DNA from: Gammaproteobacteria bacterium
GTDB taxonomy: Bacteria; Pseudomonadota; Gammaproteobacteria; Pseudomonadales; JAUIKI01
Direction of reading: 5' to 3'
DNA: 14,222 bases
Assembly: GCA_030430875.1 (NCBI GenBank)
Contig: JAUIKI010000012.1
Coordinates: forward strand, 1-14,222
The notes under the pieces were generated by a model that searched no databases, was not told where the DNA came from, and was given only the letters and a program-made list of their open reading frames with translations. Shown piece after piece: positions 1 through 7,215 of the stretch; the first letter of the stretch is position 1; the number at the start of each line of letters is the position of its first letter. A program made the position numbers and the translations under genes.

Positions 1-1492
1 GAACTAATGGAATTTCTAATGATTCATACACATGGCGTTGTTGCTGTTGATTTTGTAATTCCTTCCATAAAATATCATGCAATTTCAGGGTGACATGAGC
101 ATCTTCTGCTGCATATTCAGCTGCTTGATCAAGATTAATTTGATTGAATGTCAATTGCTTTGCGCCTTTTCCTGCTACATCTGTAAAACTAATCATTTTG
201 TGACCTAAATACTTCAAAGCAAGGCTATCTAAATCATGCCGTGTTGCTGTGGAATTCAAAATATAAGATTCCAGCATAGTGTCGTGTGCGATCCCCTGCA
301 TTTCAATGTTATAGTTTGCCAGCACACTCATATCATATTTTAAATTTTGTCCGATTTTCAAAACATCCTTACTCTCAAGTAGCTCACGCAAATTAGCCAA
401 CACCATGTCACGTGATAACTGAGATGGCGCTGAATCATAATCGTGTGCTACGGGTAAATAAGCGGTTTCTCCAGTTGCCAAAGCAAAAGATAATCCAACC
501 AACTCTGCTGACATATAATTCAAATCTGTGGTCTCTGTATCAATCGCTAAGCAGCCAGCCTGTTTGATCTTTTCTTGCCACAAAGCCAATTGTTTTTCTG
601 TGAGAATTAACTCAAAGTCTACTTTACTTTGCTCAGAAGGCTCACCAATTAGCAATTCATCTAACCAAGCTTTAAACTCGAGGGTTTTAAAATATTGAAT
701 TAAGGCAGCATTATCTTGCGGAGTAATATGTAAATTCTCTGGTTCAACAGGTAGCTCACAATCAGTCTTAATTGTTACCAATTGACGCATTAATGGTAAT
801 TGCTCAAGTACATTTCGCAGATTCTCACCAACTGCTCCTTTAATTTCATCAGCATTTTTGATGATTTCATCCAGTGAACCAAAGGTAGACAGCCATTTTA
901 CGGCAGTTTTTGGGCCAACTTTTGGTACACCTGGAATGTTATCCACACTATCACCGATCAATGTTAGATAATCGACGATTTGCTCGGGCGACACACCAAA
1001 TTTTTCCATCACTCCTTTTTGATCCAAGACTGTTTCTGTCATGGTGTTAACCAAGCTAATTTTATCAGTGACCAATTGAGCTAAATCTTTATCACCCGTA
1101 GAAATAGTAACGGTTATCCCCTGTTTTTGAGCTTGTAGTGCTAGGCATCCAATCACATCATCGGCTTCCACACCTTCCTGACAAAGCAATGGTAGTCCCA
1201 TCGCCTGAACAATGGCATAAAGCAACGAAATTTGTTCTCTTAGCTCAACAGGCATAGCTGGCCTATTCGCCTTATAATCAGCAAACAGATCATCTCGAAA
1301 GGTTTTTCCCTTGGCATCAAATACCACGGCCATTAAATCTGGCTGAGTTTCTTTGATAAGCTTTCGAATCATACTAACGACACCTTTGATGGCGCCAGTT
1401 GGCTGTCCTTGAGACGTTGTGAGTGCAGGAAGCGCATGAAAAGCACGGTATAAATAGGATGATCCATCAACAAGAACTAATTTCTTACTCAT
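1..1492 (-). CDS. polA: DNA polymerase I, N-terminal part (5' nuclease and 3'-5' exonuclease domains), cut by the window edge
   Basis: DNA polymerase I fills gaps and removes RNA primers during repair and lagging-strand maturation. The visible 497 codons start at the ATG ending at 1492, preceded by an AAGAGA-like ribosome site, and read MSKKLVLVDGSSYLYRAFHA. The 5'-nuclease domain (about 1-200) has its acidic metal ligands: D9, D59 (VVFDAKGKTFRDD), E109/D111/D112 (EGVEADD), D134/D136 (STGDKD) and D181/D184 (GDSVDNIPGVPKVGPKTA). The proofreading domain (about 295-480) keeps all three exonuclease motifs: D318/E320 (AIDTETTDL), D387 (GQNLKYD) and Y460/D464 (YAAEDA). It should therefore be proofreading-competent, unlike polymerases I with a decayed exonuclease. 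The polymerase domain lies beyond position 1; E. coli PolA has 928 residues. The gene is divergent from the tRNA gene. Identity is certain from motif order and near-identity to E. coli PolA segments. Confidence 0.98.
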   Translation of the reverse strand, partial: MSKKLVLVDGSSYLYRAFHALPALTTSQGQPTGAIKGVVSMIRKLIKETQPDLMAVVFDAKGKTFRDDLFADYKANRPAMPVELREQISLLYAIVQAMGLPLLCQEGVEADDVIGCLALQAQKQGITVTISTGDKDLAQLVTDKISLVNTMTETVLDQKGVMEKFGVSPEQIVDYLTLIGDSVDNIPGVPKVGPKTAVKWLSTFGSLDEIIKNADEIKGAVGENLRNVLEQLPLMRQLVTIKTDCELPVEPENLHITPQDNAALIQYFKTLEFKAWLDELLIGEPSEQSKVDFELILTEKQLALWQEKIKQAGCLAIDTETTDLNYMSAELVGLSFALATGETAYLPVAHDYDSAPSQLSRDMVLANLRELLESKDVLKIGQNLKYDMSVLANYNIEMQGIAHDTMLESYILNSTATRHDLDSLALKYLGHKMISFTDVAGKGAKQLTFNQINLDQAAEYAAEDAHVTLKLHDILWKELQNQQQQRHVYESLEIPLV

Positions 1493-1525
1493 TTTCTCTT
1501 ACCAGTTTAATAATTTTGAACGAAT

Positions 1526-1554
1526 ATCATCGCATTTTCTTGAAAAACAGGCAA
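1526..1554 (-). promoter_or_regulatory. Possible polA promoter
   Basis: On the minus strand TTGCCT (1549-1554) lies 17 bp from GATGAT (1526-1531), 34 bp upstream of the polA ATG. Each hexamer matches the sigma70 consensus at four of six positions. This is a plausible but weak promoter, inferred from spacing and position only. Confidence 0.3.
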
Positions 1555-1579
1555 AAACTTAAAACTCCTCCCGCGTCTA

Positions 1580-1608
1580 TTGACCTTCATAACGAAGCAG
1601 ATTAAGAT
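1580..1608 (+). promoter_or_regulatory. sigma70-type promoter of tRNA-Asn
   Basis: TTGACC (1580-1585) is followed after exactly 17 bp by TAAGAT (1603-1608). Transcription would begin near 1615, a few bases before the mature tRNA 5' end at 1623. The near-consensus -35 box, ideal spacing and position just upstream of the tRNA make this the best promoter in the window. Confidence 0.65.
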
Positions 1609-1622
1609 ATGCCACTTTCTTT

Positions 1623-1698
1623 TCCCCGATAGCTCAGTTGGTAGAGCAAGCGACTGTTAATCGCTGGGTCGTAGGTTCGAGTCCTACTCGGGGAGCCA
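1623..1698 (+). tRNA. tRNA-Asn (anticodon GTT), CCA encoded
   Basis: The 76-nt cloverleaf is complete. The acceptor stem pairs TCCCCGA with TCGGGGA, followed by discriminator G and an encoded CCA. The D arm is GCTC/GAGC with a TTGGTA loop. The anticodon stem is AGCGA/TCGCT with loop CTGTTAA, and the anticodon GTT is at 1656-1658. The T arm is GTAGG-TTCGAGT-CCTAC. It decodes asparagine codons AAC and AAU. It stands alone, with no second tRNA beside it and no clear terminator after it. Confidence 0.98.
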
Positions 1699-1764
1699 TT
1701 TCTTGCGATCCCCAGTAATATTTACAATTTCTCTCATCATAAATACAAATTGCTTGCTACAAAG

Positions 1765-1794
1765 TTATTAATAGAAGGCTATTTTGTCTATAAT
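1765..1794 (+). promoter_or_regulatory. Candidate promoter of the alpha/beta hydrolase gene
   Basis: A perfect TATAAT -10 box lies at 1789-1794, about 37 bp before the hydrolase ATG. The upstream partner is only a poor TTATTA (1765-1770) with an 18-bp spacer. The -10 is convincing by sequence and place; the -35 is weak. A TGGAGA ribosome site (1819-1824) follows, six bases before the ATG at 1831, and supports that start. Confidence 0.45.
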
Positions 1795-1830
1795 CTATAG
1801 TAAGAGATAGATCTTCAATGGAGAACACCC

Positions 1831-2832
1831 ATGGCAGGGATTAATATTGGCAAATTACGTCGAAAAACACTCAATAGAGTCATTACAGGCGTTGCCAAAA
1901 CCACTTTTCTGTCTCCCAGCGTGCGTGCACTGCGTCATGATGTCAACGTTCTTAAAGATATTCGCTATTTTCCAAGCCAATCTAAAGCCCACCTTTTAGA
2001 TATTTACTACCCTAAAAACCTCAAAGCGACTAATCCAGTTTTGTTATACATGCATGGTGGTGGTTTCACTACTGGATCAAAAGAAACTCATGAGAATATT
2101 GGCTTTATTTACGCTAAATTAGGCTTCATCGTTTTTAATATAAATTACCGACTATCGCCTGACCATGTGTTTCCTGCAGCGCTTGAAGACACAGTTCATG
2201 CTTATCGCTGGATCATTGATCACGCAAAAGATTATCAAGGCGACATCAATCAACTTACTGTCAGTGGAGAGTCAGCAGGAGCAAATTTAGCATTAGCCTT
2301 AAGCATTGCCTGCACGTTCAAGAGAGCGGAGCCTTATGCAAAGCTAGCCTGGGAAACTGGATTAGTTCCTAAAGTTTCGCAGCTTTGTTGTGGGTACTAC
2401 CAAACCTCTATGCCAGATCGATTCCAAGAGCACCCAACTGCCAATGTTTTACATCGCATTGTAACCAAGCGTGTATCACGCGCTTATTTAGGTAAACATG
2501 TCAATCAGCCACAGCGCGAACATGAATTTGCCGATCCAATCTCTATTTTATTAACAAAAAAACCAGACCGCGATCTCCCGATTTTTTTCTTAGCTGTCGG
2601 GAGTAAAGATGTGTTAGTTAATGATACCTATCAATTGGAACATGCTCTTTTAAAACACCCCGCTACAGTTTGGGCAAAATATTACCCAAATGAAGACCAT
2701 GTTTTTCACTTTTTACCATGGCGAAAAAAAGCACATGAGTTTTGGCAAGATAATCAGCAGTTTTTAAATGAATATTTGTTTTCTAAAGATGAATCAGTAA
2801 CAGATACGCTGTTAAATCTTTCAGCGAGTTAA
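1831..2832 (+). CDS. Alpha/beta hydrolase (hormone-sensitive-lipase type esterase)
   Basis: This is a predicted serine esterase or lipase of 333 residues. An oxyanion-hole motif HGGG is at 75-78 (LLYMHGGGFTTG). The nucleophile elbow GESAG is at 146-150 with Ser148. Asp260 (VGSKDVLVND) and His290 (NEDHVFHF) complete a likely triad in the usual order and spacing of the hormone-sensitive-lipase family (alpha/beta hydrolase fold 3). NYRLSPDHVFPAALED (105-120) is also typical of that family. There is no clear signal peptide: the N-terminus is basic (GKLRRKTLNR) and could be an amphipathic or membrane-associated cap helix, so a cytoplasmic or membrane-bound enzyme is likely. The family hydrolyses short or medium acyl esters; the real substrate cannot be told. 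It is a single-gene unit with its own ribosome site and a TATAAT box upstream. Confidence 0.9.
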   Translation: MAGINIGKLRRKTLNRVITGVAKTTFLSPSVRALRHDVNVLKDIRYFPSQSKAHLLDIYYPKNLKATNPVLLYMHGGGFTTGSKETHENIGFIYAKLGFIVFNINYRLSPDHVFPAALEDTVHAYRWIIDHAKDYQGDINQLTVSGESAGANLALALSIACTFKRAEPYAKLAWETGLVPKVSQLCCGYYQTSMPDRFQEHPTANVLHRIVTKRVSRAYLGKHVNQPQREHEFADPISILLTKKPDRDLPIFFLAVGSKDVLVNDTYQLEHALLKHPATVWAKYYPNEDHVFHFLPWRKKAHEFWQDNQQFLNEYLFSKDESVTDTLLNLSAS

Positions 2833-2965
2833 ATATAGGCTGGATAGGCTTCTCTATAAATGTAATAAAACAAACACCACCAAGAATATTTTTTAAACAT
2901 ATTCTATCTCTCTTAGTATTAACATTTCATGCCTTCATATTTTCTTCATATATTTAATTATATAG

Positions 2966-2991
2966 AGACCATTGCATTAACTGATTATTTG
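2966..2991 (+). repeat. Left terminal inverted repeat of the IS remnant
   Basis: It begins AGACCATTGCATTAA and is perfect over 15 bp against the reverse complement of 3504-3518. After that it is imperfect, with TGA and ATTTG conserved and a one-base gap. A further direct copy of its core CATTGCATTA lies at 3017-3026, overlapping the transposase stop codon. Confidence 0.8.
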
Positions 2992-3023
2992 AAATAGTTG
3001 ATTAATCCTCATTTCTCATTGCA

Positions 3024-3452
3024 TTAGACGAAACTCTCCTGCGGGCGCGGCCAAGGCTCCATGACATAACGGTAGGCACGCTTCAAATTGTACGCCATTG
3101 ATTTCAATAAAATCTCACCATTCACTTTCTCCAATCCTACATAGCGTGCTCGATGCAATCCATACGTGCGTTTTAAGGCGCCAAACGTTCGCTCTGTCAC
3201 AAAGCGACGCGTCGAGATCAAAAAAAGATTTCGACGCAACGCACTGGCTACGCCTTCGTCTGATAACGAAAACTAGACCTGTAACAATAACACCTTGAAT
3301 AAGCTCTCTGCGGAATAATCACCTTCGATGTCTTTGAGTTGCCCGCACAAACAGGCCCAATCGATCAAGCCAAACAAGTAATCCAGCTCACTCAGTGGCA
3401 CTTCAATATACTGATCCACAAAGCTCGTTTCTTATAGTGTCTTAACGCGCAT
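3024..3452 (-). pseudogene. IS5-family transposase, internally deleted and with two in-frame stops
   Basis: One frame runs from an ATG at 3452 (AGGAGG ribosome site at 3460-3465, seven bases before it) to a stop at 3024-3026. It is broken by TAA (3432-3434) and TAG (3273-3275). The N-terminal part includes ETSFVDQYIEVPLSELDYLF and then FSLSDEGVASALRR, the dimerisation/N-terminal region of IS5-type transposases. It continues directly into RRFVTERTFGALKRTYGLHR and KVNGEILLKSMAYNLKRA, the C-terminal end of the DDE domain with its catalytic Glu. The first two catalytic Asp residues and the stretch between are missing, so the gene has a large in-frame internal deletion. The TAG probably replaced a Trp codon (LLLQVWFSLSDE in intact relatives, from memory). 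The longest open piece is 3024-3239. Confidence 0.8.
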
Positions 3453-3491
3453 TTCCATTCCTCCTTGAATCTTGATCAGACCTTACATTAG

Positions 3492-3518
3492 CAAATGACT
3501 CATTTAATGCAATGGTCT
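3492..3518 (-). repeat. Right terminal inverted repeat of the IS remnant
   Basis: Read on the minus strand it begins AGACCATTGCATTAA, then ATGAGTCATTTG. This is the mirror of the left end at 2966-2991. Its outer edge is 10 bp from the stop codon of the upstream minus-strand gene. Confidence 0.8.
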
Positions 3519-3528
3519 TAAATTTGAT

Positions 3529-4734
3529 TTATAAATCATCGTTATCAGGAAATAGTTGCCGATAGATTTCAAGGTTGATGGTCTCAACTTTATTGCCGTA
3601 GATTGCCTGAAGCATATGTTGTGTTTCATATCCATTATCACTACCATGCAAGGCAAGTAATTTACGTTGTAAAGTTGTGTCACGATTTAACTGGTTACGA
3701 ATTTCATGTTTTCGAAAGACATTTTTATTTTTGACCAAAGGATATTTTCGCGCCCTTTCAGGGTCGTCAAATCCTTCGGGATGATGATCAAAGCAGATGA
3801 TTGCTATCATCGGGCCAATAAATGTCGTTTTGCTATGTTCAATCCAGTTACCACCTCTTACATTTCTTGCAACGGATATTTTTTGTTCCTCGGACAAATA
3901 TTCAACCCTCAATATTTCAAATTTTTCTTTAAGCATTGACTGAATAGTATTAATGTATCTACTGTTAATGGCATCTTCACGGACGATAAAAATGATAAGG
4001 TTACTAAGTTTTTGAGCCCATTCATCGAGCAGTTTATGCTCATATTTAATTAAATATTTATGCCAAGATGTTTGTTTGGGCCACCGCTCCATAAGATCAG
4101 ATGGCATATGCCAATTTTCTTTTTTCAGGTATTCATGTAGTGATAGCAGTGTGTAAGGTTTTTTGAGCTTAATATTTAAGTCTGAACCAAAGGTTTCCAG
4201 TAATGCCCTGTAAGGTCGTTTTGGATTTTTATCTGAAGGCATTTCACACCCTGAAGGTATACCAGATTCCAATCCTTTATGATAAACCAGATGATAAGAA
4301 AGCGAGTAAAAGTGTATTTGTGGCGATGGTACGTAAAAACCATTTGGATGCAAAACCCTATTATTAAGGATATGTTCTGCCAGGATGGGTGGGTAATATG
4401 GCATGCCTTTGTACGCAGTTCCATGTGCTCCAGTGATGCTATAAAGATCGCATTTAATAACACCTGAGTTTTCAGAGGCAATCAGTGCAATTTGATTGAT
4501 GTCCTGTACATCAATCAACATATCAACATCTTGATCATATGCTGCTTCTTCTGCGGCGGTTAATGGCACATCATCAAACCATCTAAGTACAACGTATCGA
4601 ATTTGATTTTGATTGAATTGATTAAATACAGAAATAACATTATTGATCTTCATGCGAACAGTTTTCTTGCGGCGTCCTTTTCGGCGCCATTTATATAATA
4701 AAATTTGATATTTAATTTTATTGATTATATTCAT
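3529..4734 (-). CDS. Unnamed protein: nucleotidyltransferase-like N-terminus joined to a nucleoside-diphosphate-kinase-like C-terminus
   Basis: I do not recognise a named family for the whole 401 residues. Residues 30-80 look like a minimal nucleotidyltransferase: a helix, IRYVVLRWFDD (45-55), then YDQDVDMLIDV (66-76) with the paired acidic D69/D71 expected for metal binding. The classical Gly-Ser motif is not evident. Residues 247-380 resemble nucleoside diphosphate kinase: LIIFIVREDA for the first strand, a helix, FEILRVEYLSEEQ, GPMIAIICFD, IR346, then LHGSD (362-366) with His363 at the phospho-histidine position. Changes from the NDK signature include Arg for the KPDA lysine and Leu360 for the Asn three before the His, so ordinary NDP kinase activity is doubtful. 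The N-terminus is very basic (WRRKGRRKK), with no signal peptide. It starts 30 bp after the triple-kinase gene stop, with only a weak ribosome site, so co-transcription or translational coupling is likely. Met28 is an alternative start. Confidence 0.85.
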   Translation of the reverse strand: MNIINKIKYQILLYKWRRKGRRKKTVRMKINNVISVFNQFNQNQIRYVVLRWFDDVPLTAAEEAAYDQDVDMLIDVQDINQIALIASENSGVIKCDLYSITGAHGTAYKGMPYYPPILAEHILNNRVLHPNGFYVPSPQIHFYSLSYHLVYHKGLESGIPSGCEMPSDKNPKRPYRALLETFGSDLNIKLKKPYTLLSLHEYLKKENWHMPSDLMERWPKQTSWHKYLIKYEHKLLDEWAQKLSNLIIFIVREDAINSRYINTIQSMLKEKFEILRVEYLSEEQKISVARNVRGGNWIEHSKTTFIGPMIAIICFDHHPEGFDDPERARKYPLVKNKNVFRKHEIRNQLNRDTTLQRKLLALHGSDNGYETQHMLQAIYGNKVETINLEIYRQLFPDNDDL

Positions 4735-4764
4735 AAATAACTATTCTTCAGATTGATTGTGGAA

Positions 4765-7071
4765 TTAACCAATACCCATAGCCTGGGCATTTAAGTTTAG
4801 TCGGTCAATGATAGCCAGTTTAGAATACTGTAATAGTGTAACGTTTTGTTTGAAATATTTATAAGGCATAATAGAGCCACTTTTTCTGTGTAAGGTTTCT
4901 ACAAATGTGTTCCACAATCCCTCACTCGGTTTTAGATCCGCATATTTTAAGAAATGGCCAGCGAGCATGATAAGCTGTGCATCGTTGTATGGACAGTGAA
5001 AACTACAATATTGCCAATCTATTATGGTGCATGTTTTCAGATCACTGCTTAATAACAAATTGCTGGGCGTGATATCAATATGATTCACCCCTTTTTGATA
5101 TAAATCAATCATAGTGGGTATTGCTAGCAGTAATGCTTGTGGGTCATTTTTGTAGAGTGATGTCAATTCTATATTATTTTTTAAATCCTCTATAATTACC
5201 CCATTACACTTCACCATGTTATATTTTTTTATTTCAAAGTAGACATAATATCCTGGTGTGGAAATACCTAATTGACGGGCCTTTGTAGAATTAGTTACTT
5301 CGCGGTATGCATAACGTAAATGCCTTAAGCTTTCTTTAAATCGCTTAAGTGGAAAAGCTTTCATAATATATGTTTTTTTCTCAATTTCGACACGAGAAAT
5401 AGATCGTCGTGTTGCCTGTTTAAGAATTTCACCATTAACGTCCTGTGGATTTTTATATGCCCGTATAACATTCGCCAGCTGTTTTGATTCGATTTGAGGT
5501 ATAAATGGATCGTCAAAGCAATGTGCTTTGGGTAGCATCCATATGCACAAACCATCTTTTAGTTCTTTTTGTGGTAATATATCTTTGATTCGAAAGTCCC
5601 CAAATGAAGCCAAAACTTCAAATTGTCGGCTTCGCGCCATACTTTGTAATTTAGGCCAGCGATGCCAGTTAAACAGAAAACGAATGCATTCAGCACCAAT
5701 CTTTTTTTGAAAAATTTTAAAAGATGAGCATCTATGCAAGGAATCAAGATCAATCGTAGAATATTGATCACCCACATCTATAAAATTCGTTCCTTTTAAA
5801 TCTCCATGTATGATTTGTTCTTCACCCAATTGTTTCTGTAGCTTGACAAAATTATTTAGCATTGATGACCACTGAGTACTTTTATCCTGGTGGTTAAATA
5901 TTTGAAGCCAACAATCGGCCCCCTCTTGATATTCAGTAATGAAATAACTGTTTCCTTTAAATGGACCGATTCTTTTTTCGTAAATTGCGATTGGCCTGGG
6001 TGTTAATATCCCTGAAAATCGCAACATATTTGCGTTTCGCCACGATACAATAATGTTCCCAGGTGGATAAGGAAGTTGCTTTCGGAGCAGCTTCGCCAAA
6101 TTTTTAAAATTATATCTTTTAACAACAAGCTTTTTACCATTGACGTCAATGATTGCGGCTGTAGTAGAATTACCATTTTTTAATATTTTTCCTTTTTCAA
6201 GAATGCTGTCACAATCATTCCAAAAGTTCTTCATGTCTGCTTGATAGTAATCGCGTGCACAAATAAGGTAATGCTTTGATGATTTTTGATACACATATTC
6301 GCTGCAGTTTCGAAACACTTCCTTTAAATATTTTTTTTCTATTGAAACCCGTATTTCCCGAGATTTTTGAATGATATATGTTGCATTGCATGAGTGAATA
6401 TGCGGTTTTCGTACCCAGCAATAGTATTGGTAAGCGCGAGGTATCAAGTATACGTGTTTACGCTGCAACTGTGCAAAAAAAAGAATAATATTATCTAGGT
6501 AAATTTCTTTATTGTCTGCACTTGTTTGTGCCACCTTCCGAATAGCGGCGCCATCAATACAATATAATTGATTAGATTTATTTAAAATAAAATTATCCAG
6601 ATGCGGGACATCCTGTTTTATACCTACATTGTGCATATCTGCAATGATGGCCATAGCTCGAAAGAGAACGTCTAATTTTTCTTTGTCATTCATGGCATCA
6701 TCCCAAAGATGTTTAAGGGTGGTGCTTTGACTAGGATATTCAGTGAGTAGAATGGAGTAATTATCATACGTTAAGATTGTTGAGCCAATCACTTTGGGGG
6801 TAAGAATATTTCCTTGATTAAGCATATTGATACCGTCCAACTCACGTTTTAGATGCATTTGGTGTTGAGCTGGATCAATAAATATCTTACCAATGACCTG
6901 GGAGTCCATGAAAGTGCCTGAACAGACAATTCGTTCATTGGGTAACAGGTGGTGAATAGTGTCACAATAGAGCATTTCATTTTTGCTATCATTGCTGACT
7001 GTAATATTAAAGGGACACTTAATATCATATTGATTATTTTTAAGATACTCAGATGTAACTGGTTCTGACAT
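4765..7071 (-). CDS. Large protein with three tandem kinase-like domains of the lipopolysaccharide-kinase (WaaP/InaA) type
   Basis: The 768 residues carry three protein-kinase-like cores. Domain 1 (about 45-205) has K62 (VIGKIF), E77 (LKRELDGI), a catalytic loop KQDVPHLDNF (152-161) and CIDG (171-174). Domain 2 (about 295-470) matches the WaaP/Kdo-kinase family best: K318 (LVVKRYN), ILTPRPIAIYEKR, HGDLKGTN (422-429) and TIDLD (439-443). Domain 3 (about 545-710) has K571 (YIMKAFP), E591, LGISTPGYY, HIDITPSN (664-671) and IIDW (683-686). Domains 2 and 3 keep Lys, HxDxxxxN and the metal-binding Asp and look active; domain 1 has a shifted loop Asp and may be altered. No signal peptide or membrane segment is seen, so it is cytoplasmic or peripheral. 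The family phosphorylates sugars such as heptose or Kdo in lipopolysaccharide core; the substrate here is unknown. The start at 7071 has an excellent ribosome site. It is the first gene of a likely two-gene operon. Confidence 0.9.
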   Translation of the reverse strand: MSEPVTSEYLKNNQYDIKCPFNITVSNDSKNEMLYCDTIHHLLPNERIVCSGTFMDSQVIGKIFIDPAQHQMHLKRELDGINMLNQGNILTPKVIGSTILTYDNYSILLTEYPSQSTTLKHLWDDAMNDKEKLDVLFRAMAIIADMHNVGIKQDVPHLDNFILNKSNQLYCIDGAAIRKVAQTSADNKEIYLDNIILFFAQLQRKHVYLIPRAYQYYCWVRKPHIHSCNATYIIQKSREIRVSIEKKYLKEVFRNCSEYVYQKSSKHYLICARDYYQADMKNFWNDCDSILEKGKILKNGNSTTAAIIDVNGKKLVVKRYNFKNLAKLLRKQLPYPPGNIIVSWRNANMLRFSGILTPRPIAIYEKRIGPFKGNSYFITEYQEGADCWLQIFNHQDKSTQWSSMLNNFVKLQKQLGEEQIIHGDLKGTNFIDVGDQYSTIDLDSLHRCSSFKIFQKKIGAECIRFLFNWHRWPKLQSMARSRQFEVLASFGDFRIKDILPQKELKDGLCIWMLPKAHCFDDPFIPQIESKQLANVIRAYKNPQDVNGEILKQATRRSISRVEIEKKTYIMKAFPLKRFKESLRHLRYAYREVTNSTKARQLGISTPGYYVYFEIKKYNMVKCNGVIIEDLKNNIELTSLYKNDPQALLLAIPTMIDLYQKGVNHIDITPSNLLLSSDLKTCTIIDWQYCSFHCPYNDAQLIMLAGHFLKYADLKPSEGLWNTFVETLHRKSGSIMPYKYFKQNVTLLQYSKLAIIDRLNLNAQAMGIG

Positions 7072-7078
7072 TTTATTT

Positions 7079-7086
7079 ACCTCCTG
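7079..7086 (-). promoter_or_regulatory. Strong ribosome binding site of the triple-kinase gene
   Basis: On the minus strand CAGGAGGT lies seven bases before the ATG at 7071. This near-perfect anti-16S match fixes the start codon. It contrasts with the weak sites of the neighbouring minus-strand genes. Confidence 0.85.
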
Positions 7087-7109
7087 AAAATGATGCTGGG
7101 AAGATCGAG

Positions 7110-7215
7110 TTCGCAGGCTTTCTTTTGAAATTTCTATGGTATATTTTCATTGTACATTTGTCTGCGAATTTCCAAAGTCGAGCACCTTGTGGAACAATTT
7201 TTTTCACAGGCTTTC
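7110..7215. repeat. Pair of 13-bp direct repeats in the kinase leader
   Basis: TTCGCAGGCTTTC (7110-7122) and TTCACAGGCTTTC (7203-7215) differ at one base. Between them, CTGCGAA (7162-7168) is inverted relative to TTCGCAG in the first copy. The 93-bp spacing is about nine helical turns. They could be binding sites for a regulator of the downstream operon, but this is inference from position only. Confidence 0.35.

Larger units (their letters stand above)
2966..3518 (-). mobile_element. Internally deleted IS5-family insertion sequence remnant
   Basis: Two matching ends in inverted orientation bracket a broken transposase gene. Both ends read AGACCATTGCATTAA inward for 15 perfect bases, then continue with partial match to ATTTG. 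The whole element is only 553 bp. Intact IS5-family elements are around twice that or more, and the central catalytic part of the transposase is gone. No convincing target-site duplication is visible: TATATAG on the left against TAAATTTG on the right. The right end lies about 10 bp beyond the stop codon of the 401-residue gene. The element cannot move on its own but could be mobilised in trans if an intact copy exists elsewhere. Confidence 0.8.

Noticed and set aside
1623..1698. tRNA-Asn as an integration site for a genomic island
   Set aside because: No integrase and no repeated tRNA 3' end was found in the window.
2883..2905. Inverted repeat AGAATAT/ATATTCT after the hydrolase gene, possible terminator
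   Set aside because: The seven-base stem is almost all A/T with a nine-base loop, and no T-run follows; too weak to call.
3098..3298. Plus-strand open frame of 66 codons
   Set aside because: It lies antisense to the transposase pseudogene, whose residues match a known family; the plus-strand product has no recognisable features.
2953..3525. Target-site duplication around the IS remnant
   Set aside because: Flanks TATATAG and TAAATTTG do not give a convincing 3-4 bp duplication for either possible end position.
3529..4734. Reading this gene as a housekeeping nucleoside diphosphate kinase or a toxin-antitoxin nucleotidyltransferase
   Set aside because: NDK is about 140 residues with Asn before the His and KPDA, which are changed here; MNT-type antitoxin nucleotidyltransferases are small and paired with a HEPN gene, which is absent.
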